Of a DNA stretch of 64,000 bases, positions 9,239 through 21,381 are shown piece by piece. The first letter of the stretch is position 1. Each line of letters starts with the position of its first letter. The translations under genes and the position numbers were made by a program. This DNA is from Rhizobium sp. C1 (lineage in GTDB: Bacteria; Pseudomonadota; Alphaproteobacteria; Rhizobiales; Rhizobiaceae), in contig NZ_JAJNCY010000001.1 of NCBI RefSeq assembly GCF_021026335.1, forward strand, positions 620,001 through 684,000. The letters run 5' to 3'. Below the pieces are notes generated by a model. That model saw only the letters and a program-made list of their open reading frames with translations, was not told the origin of the DNA and did no database searches.

Positions 9239-10258
9239 TCAAGCCGCCCGCGAGACCTCGAGAAATGTCCTGTAGCGCCCCGGCAGGGAGGGGTCGATGA
9301 AACCCGTGAGATCGATCGCACGCTGCAGGTCGTCTTGCGGGTTGCGCGCGTCTCGATCCATCCACATTCGGACAGCCGCCACGACCTTGGGATCGTACAC
9401 TTCAGGTGTCTGGACAACGCGGTTCAGGAAACCCTGCAGAAACGATCGCCCGGCATTCTCCGCGATATCGGCCTTGTCTTCGTCCCCGAGTGGGGACACA
9501 TGGCTGTGCGACAGGATCATCATGTCGAGATAGATGAGCAATTGCCGGTAATGCGCTGCGCTCGCATCGAGGTTCGCCGCAGTGAAGATCGCCTTTACCT
9601 GCGCGTCAACCTGTTGACCGGATTCCCATTTCTGGAAATTGTATTTCAGGATCGTGCTGGGGTCATAGGCCAATTTCCCGTAGGAAAACAGCGTGTAGGC
9701 CAACGCCCAGTCCGCATTTCCCGGCTTGGTCGGATGCTCGGCGTAGAAGTGTTTCAGGAGGTTCGAGAAAGGAAGGCGTCGAAAGATGCTGTAAAAGGCG
9801 GAATTGTCGCCGCCCGAATTCTCGTTATAGCCGAACATTCTTTCGCTTGCCGTATTCTGCTCCAGCGCAAAATCCTTGACGCGCTTGATTTGTCCTTCTG
9901 CATTCGTAACCGCAATCAACGGTTTGACCCCGACATAATCCGCCGGCAATGTCGACAGATCCAGGGGCGGCTCATCGGGGCTCTCGTAGATCTCGTCGTC
10001 GTCGCCCATGAGCATGACGAAATCGGTTGTTGCCATGTTGATCGCATTCAGAAGATTACCTTGGGCGCTCATGTCGTCCGGCACCGAATAAATGAGGTTA
10101 GGCGAGCAGCCGAGCAGGGCCTTCTGCTTCCGTGCGTCGCCGGAATTGTCCGACACGATCAGAAAGCCGCTTCGTTTTTCGACATATTGCAGCGCGCTGT
10201 CGAGCGAGCGGAGCGCGGCATCGAACGGTCGATTGCTCGGTATCAGGATGGAGAACAT
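9239..10258 (-). CDS. glycosyltransferase family 2-like protein
   Basis: This is a 339-residue protein with a GT-A fold N-terminus. It opens with FSILIPSNRPFDAALRSLDSA, an early beta-strand/helix typical of GT2 enzymes, and has a metal/nucleotide-sugar binding acidic cluster MLMGDDDEIYE at about residues 83-93. The C-terminal half is not one I recognise. There are no membrane helices, so it should act in the cytosol on a sugar nucleotide. The acceptor and donor cannot be named. It stands alone, with no other polysaccharide genes near it apart from exoR upstream. The SD is AAGGCGGG before the ATG. Confidence 0.75.
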   Translation of the reverse strand: MFSILIPSNRPFDAALRSLDSALQYVEKRSGFLIVSDNSGDARKQKALLGCSPNLIYSVPDDMSAQGNLLNAINMATTDFVMLMGDDDEIYESPDEPPLDLSTLPADYVGVKPLIAVTNAEGQIKRVKDFALEQNTASERMFGYNENSGGDNSAFYSIFRRLPFSNLLKHFYAEHPTKPGNADWALAYTLFSYGKLAYDPSTILKYNFQKWESGQQVDAQVKAIFTAANLDASAAHYRQLLIYLDMMILSHSHVSPLGDEDKADIAENAGRSFLQGFLNRVVQTPEVYDPKVVAAVRMWMDRDARNPQDDLQRAIDLTGFIDPSLPGRYRTFLEVSRAA

Positions 10259-10346
10259 GCTAACCCGCCTTGCTCCAGAAGCACGCCTGTGGTGGCGCTA
10301 TCTCCTGATTAGCAGGATTCGCGGATGACAAAGACCATCAATATTG

Positions 10347-10357
10347 CGGGGGGGGGG
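10347..10357. repeat. 11-base G homopolymer in intergenic DNA
   Basis: Eleven consecutive G residues lie in the 186-base gap between the divergently placed glycosyltransferase start (10258) and the psuG stop (10445). Long mononucleotide runs are rare in such genomes. This one may vary by slippage or be a sequencing-length uncertainty. Confidence 0.9.
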
Positions 10358-10444
10358 CAGCGTGCGGCCAAAGTGGGGTGACGCGCAGGCTGTTCGAAAA
10401 AGAATGGCACCGCAAACGAGGTCTGCAGTGCCTCCGGGCCGGTC

Positions 10445-11374
10445 TCAGGCAACCGTCAGCGCCACCGCGATTTCGGCGGCCAGCCTGGCGTTGTTCTCGA
10501 CGAGCGCAATATTCGTTTTCAGGCTGCGGCCTTCGGTGATGCGGAAGATCGAATCGAGCAGGTAAGGCGTAACAGCCTTGCCCTGGATTTCATCTGATTC
10601 CGCATCGGCCAGCGCGCGGCCGATATAGATTTCCATCTCGTCGCGGGGGATTTCGTCGGCTTCCGGCACCGGGTTGGCGATCAGCATGCCGCCATGGATG
10701 CCGAACTCGGCGCGCGTCTTCTGGAAATTGGCGATTGCTGCGGCGGTGTTTAGCGACAGCGGGCTCTTGAGGCCCGAGGAGCGCGACCAGAAGGCGGGGA
10801 ATTCTTCCTGGCCGAAGGTGACGACCGGAACGCCCTTGGTTTCGAGCACTTCCAGCGTCTTCGGCACGTCGAGGATCGCCTTGGCGCCCGCGGAGACCAC
10901 GATGACGGCGGTGCGGGAAAGTTCTTCCAGGTCGGCGGAGATGTCGAAACTCTGTTCGGCGCCGCGATGGACGCCACCGATGCCGCCGGTTGCGAAGACC
11001 GAGATGCCGGCGCGGGCTGCGGCAATCATCGTGGCGGCGACCGTGGTCGCGCCCGTGCGGTGCTCTGCAATCGCAAAGGCGAAGTCGGCGCGCGAGAGCT
11101 TCATGGCACCCTGCGTCTGCGCCAGCGTTTCCAGCTGGTCTGCTTCAAGGCCGATATGCAGCGTGCCGTCAATCACGGCGATGGTTGCCGGAACGGCGCC
11201 CGCGTCGCGAATGATTCCCTCGACGCTTTTCGCCATTTCGAGATTGCCGGGATAGGGCATGCCATGCGTGATGATGGTCGATTCAAGGGCGACGATGGCG
11301 GCGCCGCGCGCCTTGGCCTCTGCGACTTCCTGGCTGAAAACGACGTTCGCGGCCGGGTTGATGTTCGTATTCAT
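10445..11374 (-). CDS. psuG: pseudouridine-5'-phosphate glycosidase
   Basis: This is a 309-residue enzyme that reversibly splits pseudouridine 5'-phosphate into ribose 5-phosphate and uracil. The family sequence is recognisable throughout: VALESTIITHGMPYPGN near the N-terminus (the catalytic Glu and substrate site), ATGGIGGVHRGAE, SAGAKAILDVPKTLEVLETKG and the C-terminal QGKAVTPYLL. Length is normal. The ATG at 11374 follows AAGGAAG. It lies 25 bases after psuK on the same strand, so the two form an operon for salvage of pseudouridine from RNA breakdown. Confidence 0.95.
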   Translation of the reverse strand: MNTNINPAANVVFSQEVAEAKARGAAIVALESTIITHGMPYPGNLEMAKSVEGIIRDAGAVPATIAVIDGTLHIGLEADQLETLAQTQGAMKLSRADFAFAIAEHRTGATTVAATMIAAARAGISVFATGGIGGVHRGAEQSFDISADLEELSRTAVIVVSAGAKAILDVPKTLEVLETKGVPVVTFGQEEFPAFWSRSSGLKSPLSLNTAAAIANFQKTRAEFGIHGGMLIANPVPEADEIPRDEMEIYIGRALADAESDEIQGKAVTPYLLDSIFRITEGRSLKTNIALVENNARLAAEIAVALTVA

Positions 11375-11399
11375 GGGTTTCTTCCTTGTTCCTGCCGTT

Positions 11400-12344
11400 T
11401 CAATCCAGCATTTCCGGTTGCGGCACAAGAGCCAGGATTTCGGAAAGCGACTGACGGTTTACATTTTCCGCAACGGCCAGCGGCGACAGCACCGTCAGGC
11501 GCGCCAGCGCCGTTGCCTGGCGTATCATATCGGAAACTGTCGCATCGGCCAAAAATGCGTCGATGGCTCCTGCCGCGAAGGCATCGCCGGCGCCGGTGAC
11601 ATCTCCGATCGTCTCGACCGCCGGCGGGGCGAGCTCGACAGCTGCACCGTCCCGCCAAAGGAGCGCGGGCTTCATGCCACGGGTGATCGCGCCGCCCTTC
11701 AACCCGCGTTCGGCAAGCCGTTTCGGCCAGTCGTGCGCGTCTGTCTGCGGGCCGGCGAGCGTTGCTGCTTCTGCCTCGTTCATGAACACGAAATCGAGTG
11801 CGGGCAGGGCGGGGATCAGGCGCACGATCTTTGCCGGCGAAATGCCGATCGCGGCGATGGGGATGGCGCGGGCGGATGCGTCCGCCGCGAGCATGGCGAT
11901 CGTCTCGCCGGGCAGATTCGCGTCGCAAAGGATGAAGTCGGCCTGTTCCAGCGTTTCGCGCAGCCAGTTTACCTTCAGCCGACGCGCCGTCATCAGATCG
12001 TAAAGCCCCATATCGGCCAGCGCGATCACCAGATTGCCATCGGCCTCGAGGATCGCCGTGTAGCTCGGCGTCTGCCGGTCGAGGAAGGTAAAGCCGTTCA
12101 GTGTCACGCCCGTGCGGGCTGCCGCGGCCTCGACAAGCGCCGCACCCGAATCGCCGCCCGCGACGCTGACCATCGTCACATCATGGCCGAGCAGGGCGAG
12201 GGCGCGCGCCGCGTTGAAGCCGCCGCCGCCGGCTTCCTCGAACCAGGCGCCCGGATTGGAGGCGCCGGGCCTGGTGTCCCCGAAAATGCGGCCGCGCCGA
12301 TCGACATGGGCGCCGCCAACCACGACGATTCGTGCGCCGCTCAT
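11400..12344 (-). CDS. psuK: pseudouridine kinase (PfkB family)
   Basis: This is a 314-residue PfkB/ribokinase-family sugar kinase. The N-terminal VVGGAHVDRRGRI and the glycine-rich EAGGGGFNAARALALLG match the substrate lid and di-Gly motif, and IGDVTGAGDAFAAGAI contains the catalytic GAGD aspartate near residue 260. PfkB kinases vary in substrate, but the adjacent psuG gene makes pseudouridine kinase the best assignment, supplying pseudouridine 5'-phosphate to PsuG. GGAAAGGACC precedes the ATG. It is the promoter-proximal gene of the psuK-psuG operon. Confidence 0.9.
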   Translation of the reverse strand: MSGARIVVVGGAHVDRRGRIFGDTRPGASNPGAWFEEAGGGGFNAARALALLGHDVTMVSVAGGDSGAALVEAAAARTGVTLNGFTFLDRQTPSYTAILEADGNLVIALADMGLYDLMTARRLKVNWLRETLEQADFILCDANLPGETIAMLAADASARAIPIAAIGISPAKIVRLIPALPALDFVFMNEAEAATLAGPQTDAHDWPKRLAERGLKGGAITRGMKPALLWRDGAAVELAPPAVETIGDVTGAGDAFAAGAIDAFLADATVSDMIRQATALARLTVLSPLAVAENVNRQSLSEILALVPQPEMLD

Positions 12345-12496
12345 CGGCCGGTCCTTTCCGAATCAAAGGTTGCCGCCGGGGATGACGCGCTGCTGCCACT
12401 CCCTATGAAGCTGTTGAATTCACAGGCGAAACATAATGTGAACATGTGTCAATTTCCTCATCTTTCTCAATTGCTTGAATGGCTCTTGCGAAATGA

Positions 12497-12511
12497 GAAC
12501 ATATCATGTAC
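12497..12511 (+). promoter_or_regulatory. candidate LexA (SOS) box upstream of recA
   Basis: The sequence GAAC-N7-GTAC lies 59 bases before the recA ATG. Alphaproteobacterial LexA recognises GTTC-N7-GTTC, whose reverse complement is GAAC-N7-GAAC. The second half-site here has one mismatch. Position and gene make it plausible. Confidence 0.45.
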
Positions 12512-12569
12512 AAAATCGGCATCGGCGGCGCTGTTGCCCAGGCTGCTTCAATAACCTAAAGGTGGACCC

Positions 12570-13658
12570 ATGGCACAGAATTCTTTGCGGCTGGTAGAGG
12601 ACAAATCGGTGGATAAAAGCAAGGCTCTTGAAGCCGCACTTTCACAGATCGAGCGTTCGTTCGGCAAGGGCTCCATCATGAAGCTCGGCTCGAACGAGAA
12701 CATCATCGAGATCGAAACGGTTTCCACGGGCTCGCTCGGGCTCGACATCGCGCTCGGCGTCGGCGGTTTGCCGAAGGGGCGTATCGTGGAAATCTACGGC
12801 CCGGAAAGCTCGGGCAAGACGACGCTGGCGCTTCAGACGATTGCGGAAGCCCAGAAGAAGGGCGGCATCTGCGCCTTCGTCGATGCCGAACACGCGCTCG
12901 ACCCGGTCTATGCCCGCAAGCTTGGCGTCGATCTGCAGAACCTGCTGATCTCGCAGCCGGACACGGGCGAACAGGCACTGGAAATCACGGATACGCTGGT
13001 GCGCTCCGGCGCGATCGACGTGCTTGTCGTCGACTCGGTGGCGGCACTGACGCCGCGCGCCGAAATCGAAGGCGAAATGGGCGACAGCCTGCCGGGCATG
13101 CAGGCCCGCCTCATGAGCCAGGCGCTGCGCAAGCTCACCGCCTCGATCTCGCGCTCGAACTGCATGGTCATCTTCATCAACCAGATCCGTATGAAGATCG
13201 GCGTCATGTTCGGTTCGCCGGAAACGACGACGGGCGGTAATGCTCTGAAGTTCTATGCTTCGGTCCGTCTCGACATCCGCCGTATCGGTGCTGTCAAGGA
13301 TCGGGAAGAGGTTGTCGGCAATCAGACGCGCGTCAAGGTCGTCAAGAACAAGATGGCGCCGCCCTTCAAGCAGGTCGAATTCGACATCATGTATGGCGAA
13401 GGCGTGTCGAAGACGGGTGAGCTTGTCGACCTGGGCGTCAAGGCCGGTATCGTCGAGAAGTCGGGTGCATGGTTCTCCTATAACAGCCAGCGTCTCGGCC
13501 AGGGCCGTGAAAACGCCAAGCAGTGCCTGCGCGACAATCCTGCCCTTGCGAATGAAATCGAGATGGCGCTGCGCCAGAATGCCGGCCTTCTCGCCGACCA
13601 GTTGCTCGACAAGGGCGGTCCGGATGGCGACGACGGCGATCTGGCTGCCGACATGTAA
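12570..13658 (+). CDS. recA: recombinase RecA
   Basis: This is a 362-residue DNA recombinase and SOS coprotease. The Walker A motif is [13 protein letters not shown] near residue 75, Walker B lies around [12 protein letters not shown], and loops L1 and L2 fall in the regions [20 protein letters not shown] and [18 protein letters not shown]. The acidic C-terminal tail [11 protein letters not shown] is typical. AAAGGTGG precedes the ATG. It forms filaments on single-stranded DNA for strand exchange and stimulates LexA self-cleavage. A candidate LexA box lies upstream and a strong terminator follows. The recA-alaS order is common in rhizobia. Confidence 0.99.
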   Translation: MAQNSLRLVEDKSVDKSKALEAALSQIERSFGKGSIMKLGSNENIIEIETVSTGSLGLDIALGVGGLPKGRIVEIYGPESSGKTTLALQTIAEAQKKGGICAFVDAEHALDPVYARKLGVDLQNLLISQPDTGEQALEITDTLVRSGAIDVLVVDSVAALTPRAEIEGEMGDSLPGMQARLMSQALRKLTASISRSNCMVIFINQIRMKIGVMFGSPETTTGGNALKFYASVRLDIRRIGAVKDREEVVGNQTRVKVVKNKMAPPFKQVEFDIMYGEGVSKTGELVDLGVKAGIVEKSGAWFSYNSQRLGQGRENAKQCLRDNPALANEIEMALRQNAGLLADQLLDKGGPDGDDGDLAADM

Positions 13659-13687
13659 TTTCAAATCCTTCGGGATGTTCTTCTGAG

Positions 13688-13725
13688 ACCGGCCGCATCC
13701 TTAAGCGATGCGGCCGGTTTTCTTT
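13688..13725 (+). terminator. rho-independent terminator after recA
   Basis: An 11-bp perfect stem, ACCGGCCGCAT with ATGCGGCCGGT, has a nine-base loop and a following T-rich run. It starts 30 bases after the recA stop. Confidence 0.92.
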
Positions 13726-13848
13726 TGCATATTTCCTTGCATGCTCAAGTCTGGACAGTTGCGCAAGCGGGTTATAAAAGCGCTTGTTTCCCCGGCTCTT
13801 GCGGGGTTCTGGCCGTGTTCGGTCGAAAAAGAATATTGAAGGGCTCCC

Positions 13849-16509
<2,661 letters not shown>

Positions 16510-16530
16510 CGCAACGGAACGAATTTAAAT

Positions 16531-16570
16531 AGCCCGCGAGACCTTCTGGTTTTGCGGGCTTTTTTGTTTT
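16531..16570 (+). terminator. rho-independent terminator after alaS
   Basis: A stem AGCCCGC with GCGGGCT (16531-16537 and 16554-16560) has a 16-base loop and is followed by six T. It is 21 bases past the alaS stop. Confidence 0.85.
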
Positions 16571-16611
16571 TTCATCCATGAAGATGCAGACCCTATCCCG
16601 CCTCCGGACGG

Positions 16612-17067
16612 TCAGTCGGCCTTCAGCATATCGATGTGCGGAATGCCATCTTCGACATATTCTCCCGAAACCGGCTTGAAGCCGAAGCTGCCGTAGAAGC
16701 GTTGCAGATGGCTTTGCGCAGAGAGGAAGACCGGTGCGCCGGGAAAGCGGCTGTGACAGGTCTTCAGCGCCTCCTGCATCAGAGCCCCGCCCAACCGTTC
16801 GCCGCGATGGGCGGGCGAGACGACGACGCGGCCGATCTTGGCGGGCACATCGTCATGCGGCGGGAAGATGCGAGCGGCCGCAATGATCTCGCCTCCGCGT
16901 TTCAGCATGAGGTGCAGCGCCTGATCGTCCTTGCCGTCAAGCTCGGGATAGGGGCAGTTCTGCTCGACCACGAAGACATCGACGCGCAGTTTCAGGAGCA
17001 CATAAAGTTCATGGGCGGAAAATCCGCCCATGTCCCTGATCTCGACGCTGTAGGTCGCAGCTGTCAT
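16612..17067 (-). CDS. ElaA-like GNAT N-acetyltransferase
   Basis: This is a 151-residue single-domain GNAT protein of the ElaA type (COG2153). The family signature KLRVDVFVVEQNCPYPELDGKD lies at about residues 26-47. The acetyl-CoA binding segment is GRVVVSPAHRGERLGGALM, and YGSFGFKPVSGEYVEDGIPH forms the C-terminal strand. The acceptor is unknown for the family. The ATG overlaps the stop of frmA by one base (TGATG), so translation is coupled and the two form an operon. The frame is open much further upstream, but that part is the antisense-frame shadow of frmA. Confidence 0.9.
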   Translation of the reverse strand: MTAATYSVEIRDMGGFSAHELYVLLKLRVDVFVVEQNCPYPELDGKDDQALHLMLKRGGEIIAAARIFPPHDDVPAKIGRVVVSPAHRGERLGGALMQEALKTCHSRFPGAPVFLSAQSHLQRFYGSFGFKPVSGEYVEDGIPHIDMLKAD

Positions 17068-18194
17068 CAGTAAAGTACGACGCCGCGGATGCTCTCGCCC
17101 TTGTGCATCAGGTCGAAGCCCTTGTTGATATCTTCGAGCGGCATGGTGTGGGTGATCATCGGGTCGATCTGGATCTTGCCGTCCATATACCAGTCGACGA
17201 TCTTCGGCACGTCCGTGCGGCCGCGTGCGCCGCCGAAGGCCGTGCCCATCCAGTTGCGGCCGGTGACCAGCTGGAACGGACGCGTCGAAATTTCCTGGCC
17301 CGCGCCGGCAACGCCGATGATGACCGACTTGCCCCAGCCGCGATGGGAGGCTTCCAGAGCCTGGCGCATGACCTTGGTGTTGCCCGTGCAGTCGAACGTA
17401 TAATCCGCGCCGCCGATCAGGTCGCCATGACGCTTCGTCATGTTGACGAGGTAGGGGACGATATCTTCGCCGACTTCCTTCGGGTTGACGAAATGCGTCA
17501 TGCCGAATTTTTCGCCCCATGCCTTGCGGTCCGGATTGATATCAACGCCGATGATCATGTCGGCACCGGCAAGCCGCAGGCCCTGCAGCACGTTGAGCCC
17601 GATGCCGCCGAGGCCGAAGACGATCGCGGTCGAACCGATCTCGACCTTGGCCGTGTTGATGACGGCGCCGATGCCGGTCGTCACGCCGCAGCCGATGTAG
17701 CAGACCTTGTCAAAGGGCGCGTCGGGATTGATCTTGGCGAGCGCGATTTCCGGCAGAACGGTGAAATTGGCGAAGGTCGAGCAGCCCATATAGTGGTGGA
17801 TCTTGTCCTTGCCGATCGAGAAGCGGCTCGTGCCGTCCGGCATCACGCCCTGGCCCTGGGTGGCGCGGATCGAGGTGCAGAGGTTGGTCTTGCGCGAGGT
17901 GCAGGAATAGCATTCGCGGCATTCCGGCGTGTAGAGCGGAATGACGTGATCGCCCTTCTTCAGCGAGGTGACGCCCGGACCGACGTCGACGACGATGCCG
18001 GCGCCCTCATGGCCGAGAATGGCCGGGAACAGGCCTTCCGGGTCGGCGCCCGACAGGGTGAAATCGTCGGTGTGGCAGATGCCGGTCGCCTTGATTTCAA
18101 CCAGCACTTCTCCGGCCTTCGGGCCATCGAGCTGGACGGTCATGATCTCGAGCGGTTTTCCTGCCTGAACGGCAACGGCGGCGCGGACATCCAT
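17067..18194 (-). CDS. frmA: S-(hydroxymethyl)glutathione dehydrogenase / class III alcohol dehydrogenase
   Basis: This is a 375-residue zinc enzyme that oxidises S-hydroxymethylglutathione (formaldehyde plus glutathione) to S-formylglutathione with NAD+, and also reduces S-nitrosoglutathione. The catalytic zinc ligands start at GICHTDD and continue with GHEGAG and GCGVTTGIGAV; the structural zinc site is CRECYSC with NLC. The Rossmann motif is GLGGIGLNVLQG. GGAAGGAAG precedes the ATG at 18194, so I ignore the longer open frame to 18284. It is followed by the overlapping ElaA-like gene. No S-formylglutathione hydrolase gene is adjacent. Confidence 0.96.
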   Translation of the reverse strand: MDVRAAVAVQAGKPLEIMTVQLDGPKAGEVLVEIKATGICHTDDFTLSGADPEGLFPAILGHEGAGIVVDVGPGVTSLKKGDHVIPLYTPECRECYSCTSRKTNLCTSIRATQGQGVMPDGTSRFSIGKDKIHHYMGCSTFANFTVLPEIALAKINPDAPFDKVCYIGCGVTTGIGAVINTAKVEIGSTAIVFGLGGIGLNVLQGLRLAGADMIIGVDINPDRKAWGEKFGMTHFVNPKEVGEDIVPYLVNMTKRHGDLIGGADYTFDCTGNTKVMRQALEASHRGWGKSVIIGVAGAGQEISTRPFQLVTGRNWMGTAFGGARGRTDVPKIVDWYMDGKIQIDPMITHTMPLEDINKGFDLMHKGESIRGVVLY

Positions 18195-18287
18195 GGGGGC
18201 TTCCTTCCGATTCTTCTGATAAATCAAATGTCGAGCCATGTTGTGGCACGGCGCGCGGCACCGGCTCAAGCCCTGCCGCGGCAAAAA

Positions 18288-19901
18288 TCATCCCCGGGCC
18301 GCCGCAGCGATTTCGACCGCCATGCGCTCGGCGATCGCGATCGTCGGCGCATTTGTGTTGCCGCTGATGAGGTTCGGCATGATCGAGGCGTCGATGACGC
18401 GAAGCCCTTCGACGCCGCGCACCTTGAGGCTTGTATCCACCACGGACATCGGCCCGTTGCCCATGCGGCAGGTGCCGACCGGGTGGTAGATCGTGTCGGC
18501 GCGGGCGCGGACATGCGCCATCAGTTCGGCGTCGCTGCCGTCTTTAAGCGGAAACAATTCGCGCTTGAAATGGCGGGCGAGAGACGGCGCGGCGGCAATG
18601 GCGCGGACGCGCTTGACACCCTTGAGCATCAGATCGGCGTCCTGCGGATCGGCGAGATAGTTCGGATCGATCAGCGGGGCGGCTGCCGCGTCACGGCTCG
18701 CGAGCTTCACTTCACCGCGGCTTTTTGGGCGCAGCACGCAGACATGGATCGAATAGCCATAGCCGGGATGCAGCTTGCGGGCATGATCATCGAGAATGCC
18801 GAGCACGAAATGCAATTGCAGGTCCGGCCGGTCGACATCGGGGCTCGATTTGATGAAGGCGCCGCCTTCGGCAAAGGGCGTGGCGAGCATACCGGTTCCG
18901 TCGCGCCGCCAGCGCAGGGCTTCCGCAATGATCTTGGCCGTTCCGGCCGCGCCAATGCCAACCGTGTCCTTGATGGTGGTGAAGATGGGCAGAACGTAAT
19001 CGAGATGGTCCTGCAGGTTCTGGCCGACGCCGGGCAGGTCGTTCAGCACCTCGATGCCGAGCGATTTCAGATGTGCCGCCGGGCCAATCCCTGAGAGCAT
19101 GAGGAGTTGCGGCGAACCGAAGGCGCCGGAGGAGACGATGACCTCGCGGCGGGCGCGCACGTTCCGCTCTGTGCCTTTCTCCTTGTAGCGGACGCCGGCG
19201 GCGCGCTTGCCTTCAAAAAGAATGCGCTGCGCCTGAACGCCGGTGAGAACCTTGAGATTGCGGCGACCCATCGCCGGATGCAGATAGGCCGCAGCGGCCG
19301 AGCAGCGCTCGCCATTCTTCGCGCCGCCATGGAACTGTGTCACCTGGTAGAGACCGACGCCTTCCTGTTCGGGGCCGTTGAAATCGTCGTTGCGGCGGAT
19401 CTGGCATTCCTCTGCCGCGCGGATGAAATCGTCCGCGAGTGAGCGCGGGGTCTGCTGGTCGGACACCTGCAGCGGGCCGTCACCGGAATGAAGCGCGGAG
19501 GTGCCGCGCTGGTTGCCTTCCGACTTCAGGAACCAGGGCAGCATGTCGTGCCAGCCCCAGCCGGGGCAGCCGTCGAGCGCCCAGCCGTCATAATCCTCCG
19601 GCTGGCCGCGGATATAGAGCATGGCGTTGATGGCGCTGGAGCCACCGAGCGCCTTGCCCCGGGGCTGGTATCCGCGCCGGCCGTTCAGGCCTTTCTGCGG
19701 GACCGTCTCGAAAGCCCAGTTGGTGATTTTCGGCTTGCCGGGCAGGGTGGCGATGGTGCCGAAGGGCATGCGAGTGACGAGCCCGCGCCCTTCGCCGCCC
19801 GCCTCCAGCAGGCAGACCGTGATGCGCGCATCTTCCGAAAGCCGCGCAGCCAGGACCGATCCGGCAGATCCGCCGCCGACAATGACGTAATCAAATTCCA
19901 T
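18288..19901 (-). CDS. GMC family FAD-dependent oxidoreductase (choline/alcohol dehydrogenase type)
   Basis: This is a 537-residue flavoprotein. It opens with the FAD-binding motif [20 protein letters not shown] and contains the GMC signatures [18 protein letters not shown] and, near the C-terminus, [10 protein letters not shown] and [16 protein letters not shown]. The active-site His is in the [10 protein letters not shown] element. GMC enzymes oxidise primary alcohols or choline. No betB or betI gene is adjacent, so the choline role is unproven and a general alcohol dehydrogenase is equally likely. GGAGGATA precedes the ATG at 19901. It sits 94 bases upstream of frmA on the same strand, which would fit alcohol/aldehyde metabolism. 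Confidence 0.9.
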   Translation of the reverse strand: MEFDYVIVGGGSAGSVLAARLSEDARITVCLLEAGGEGRGLVTRMPFGTIATLPGKPKITNWAFETVPQKGLNGRRGYQPRGKALGGSSAINAMLYIRGQPEDYDGWALDGCPGWGWHDMLPWFLKSEGNQRGTSALHSGDGPLQVSDQQTPRSLADDFIRAAEECQIRRNDDFNGPEQEGVGLYQVTQFHGGAKNGERCSAAAAYLHPAMGRRNLKVLTGVQAQRILFEGKRAAGVRYKEKGTERNVRARREVIVSSGAFGSPQLLMLSGIGPAAHLKSLGIEVLNDLPGVGQNLQDHLDYVLPIFTTIKDTVGIGAAGTAKIIAEALRWRRDGTGMLATPFAEGGAFIKSSPDVDRPDLQLHFVLGILDDHARKLHPGYGYSIHVCVLRPKSRGEVKLASRDAAAAPLIDPNYLADPQDADLMLKGVKRVRAIAAAPSLARHFKRELFPLKDGSDAELMAHVRARADTIYHPVGTCRMGNGPMSVVDTSLKVRGVEGLRVIDASIMPNLISGNTNAPTIAIAERMAVEIAAAARG

Positions 19902-20112
19902 GAAATATCCTCCGCTCCCGGTAGAAGAAGATGCAAGGAATCCGACGCTTGTCAACGCGGCGAAAGCCCAGCCGGAGCCGCATTCGCAGGTCTGGGGCGG
20001 TGCTGCGCGCTTGTGTCGCTGCGGGAGTGGTACGCGGGTAAGTCGCAGGTGACCGTTAACTTTCGCGTGTTATCCTTCATGTTCTCCTCCGCGTTGTATC
20101 GAGGTTTTGACG

Positions 20113-21375
20113 GTGGACACAATCAATCCGGGTCTGATCCTTCTGGGGATCAACCTGTTCCTTCTCTGGCTGATCATGGCCGCACCCGTGGGCGTGCGGA
20201 CGCTGAGGATGACTCGCAGGTTCGAGGCACGGCCCGAACATCTCTGGTCGGCCATCGATCCGCTCGGCGAACATGCCGACTGGAACCCGTCTCTGCTGTC
20301 TTCGCGCGCCGAAGATCCGGCCGGGCGCTTTGCCCGCCAGGCCTACCAGAATCTCGATCGCAAGGGCGCGCCGATCGAGCGCGTTCTTGAGATTTCCCGC
20401 GAAGACCGGTTTGCCTTTTCGACACGTGTCGTCGACGACACGGTCCTCGATCCCACTGTCTGGGCGTCCTTCCACGAACGGCGGCGGCTGCGGGCCGATG
20501 GCGGGGTGACGGAACTCACGGTGGAGCAGACGGACCGCTACCGCGGCATCGCATTCCTCGTTTACCGCTATTTTGCGCTGCGCCGTGAAATGCGCTCGCT
20601 GGAGGGCTGGCTGAAGACGGGTGAGGCGAAGAAGGTCGGCGTGTTCGAACGTCCACCGATGCAGGTGTTTCTGGCCGTCGTCTCCACGCTGCTGTTCTGG
20701 CCCTTTTTCGGGCTGACTCTCAATGGACTGGTGCTTTCCACCATCCTGACGCTGGTCATCGTCATGCATGAACTCGGCCACATGGCGGCCTATCGTGCCT
20801 TCGGGCATCGCACGGCGCGGATGATCTTCGTGCCGCTTCTGGGCGGAATCGCGATGGGCGGGCGGCCCTACAATTCCCATTTCGAGGCCGCGACCTGCGC
20901 CTTGATGGGGGCGGGCATGTCCGCCTTCGTCGTGCCGATCGCGATTGTCGGCCATGAGGCGGCGATGAAGAGTAACGCGACGGCTGTGCTCGACCGGCCG
21001 CTTCTCGTGCTGATCCTGGTTCTCGGCGGCTTCAATCTCCTGAACCTCCTGCCCATGGCGCGCTTCGATGGCGGGCAGGTGCTGCGGCGGATCTTTCCGG
21101 GGCTCGGCATGCAGATGCTGGGCAGTTTCGGCATTTCCGCCGTCATCGCCGTCACCGGCTGGCAAGTCGGAGTACCGCAGGACATTCTGGTCTTGTCGCT
21201 CGCCATCTTCGCGCTTCTCAGCATGATCAGCGCCGGCGCCGTGAAAATGCGGGACGAGCTTACGCCCATGCGCCCGGCAGAGCGTCTGCTGGTCGGGCTC
21301 GGCCTCTATGCCGCCGTGATCATCCACAGCTATGCGATCATCTTCTCAGCCGATCTGCTCTTCGGGCTGCGCTGA
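20113..21375 (+). CDS. membrane protein with SRPBCC-like domain fused to M50 (site-2-type) metalloprotease
   Basis: This is a protein of about 420 residues. After an N-terminal membrane helix (residues 6-25) comes a soluble stretch of about 140 residues that reads like an SRPBCC/START-type domain (FEARPEHLWSAIDPLGEHADWNP, typical of polyketide-cyclase-like folds). A multi-helix membrane part follows, with the zinc-protease motif HELGH (H219, E220, H223) and the distal aspartate of the M50 family, D319 in LLPMARFDGGQVL. These are the three metal ligands and catalytic Glu of S2P/SpoIVFB proteases. The start is uncertain: GTG at 20113 has GAGG eight bases upstream, and TTG at 20107 is an alternative. 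It converges with lipB, with six bases between the stops. Confidence 0.8.
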   Translation: MDTINPGLILLGINLFLLWLIMAAPVGVRTLRMTRRFEARPEHLWSAIDPLGEHADWNPSLLSSRAEDPAGRFARQAYQNLDRKGAPIERVLEISREDRFAFSTRVVDDTVLDPTVWASFHERRRLRADGGVTELTVEQTDRYRGIAFLVYRYFALRREMRSLEGWLKTGEAKKVGVFERPPMQVFLAVVSTLLFWPFFGLTLNGLVLSTILTLVIVMHELGHMAAYRAFGHRTARMIFVPLLGGIAMGGRPYNSHFEAATCALMGAGMSAFVVPIAIVGHEAAMKSNATAVLDRPLLVLILVLGGFNLLNLLPMARFDGGQVLRRIFPGLGMQMLGSFGISAVIAVTGWQVGVPQDILVLSLAIFALLSMISAGAVKMRDELTPMRPAERLLVGLGLYAAVIIHSYAIIFSADLLFGLR

Positions 21376-21381
21376 ACTGTT

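Noticed and set aside
16612-17520. 302-codon version of the ElaA-like protein
   Set aside because: The first half is read out of frame across frmA. The ATG at 17067, overlapping the frmA stop, gives the normal family length.
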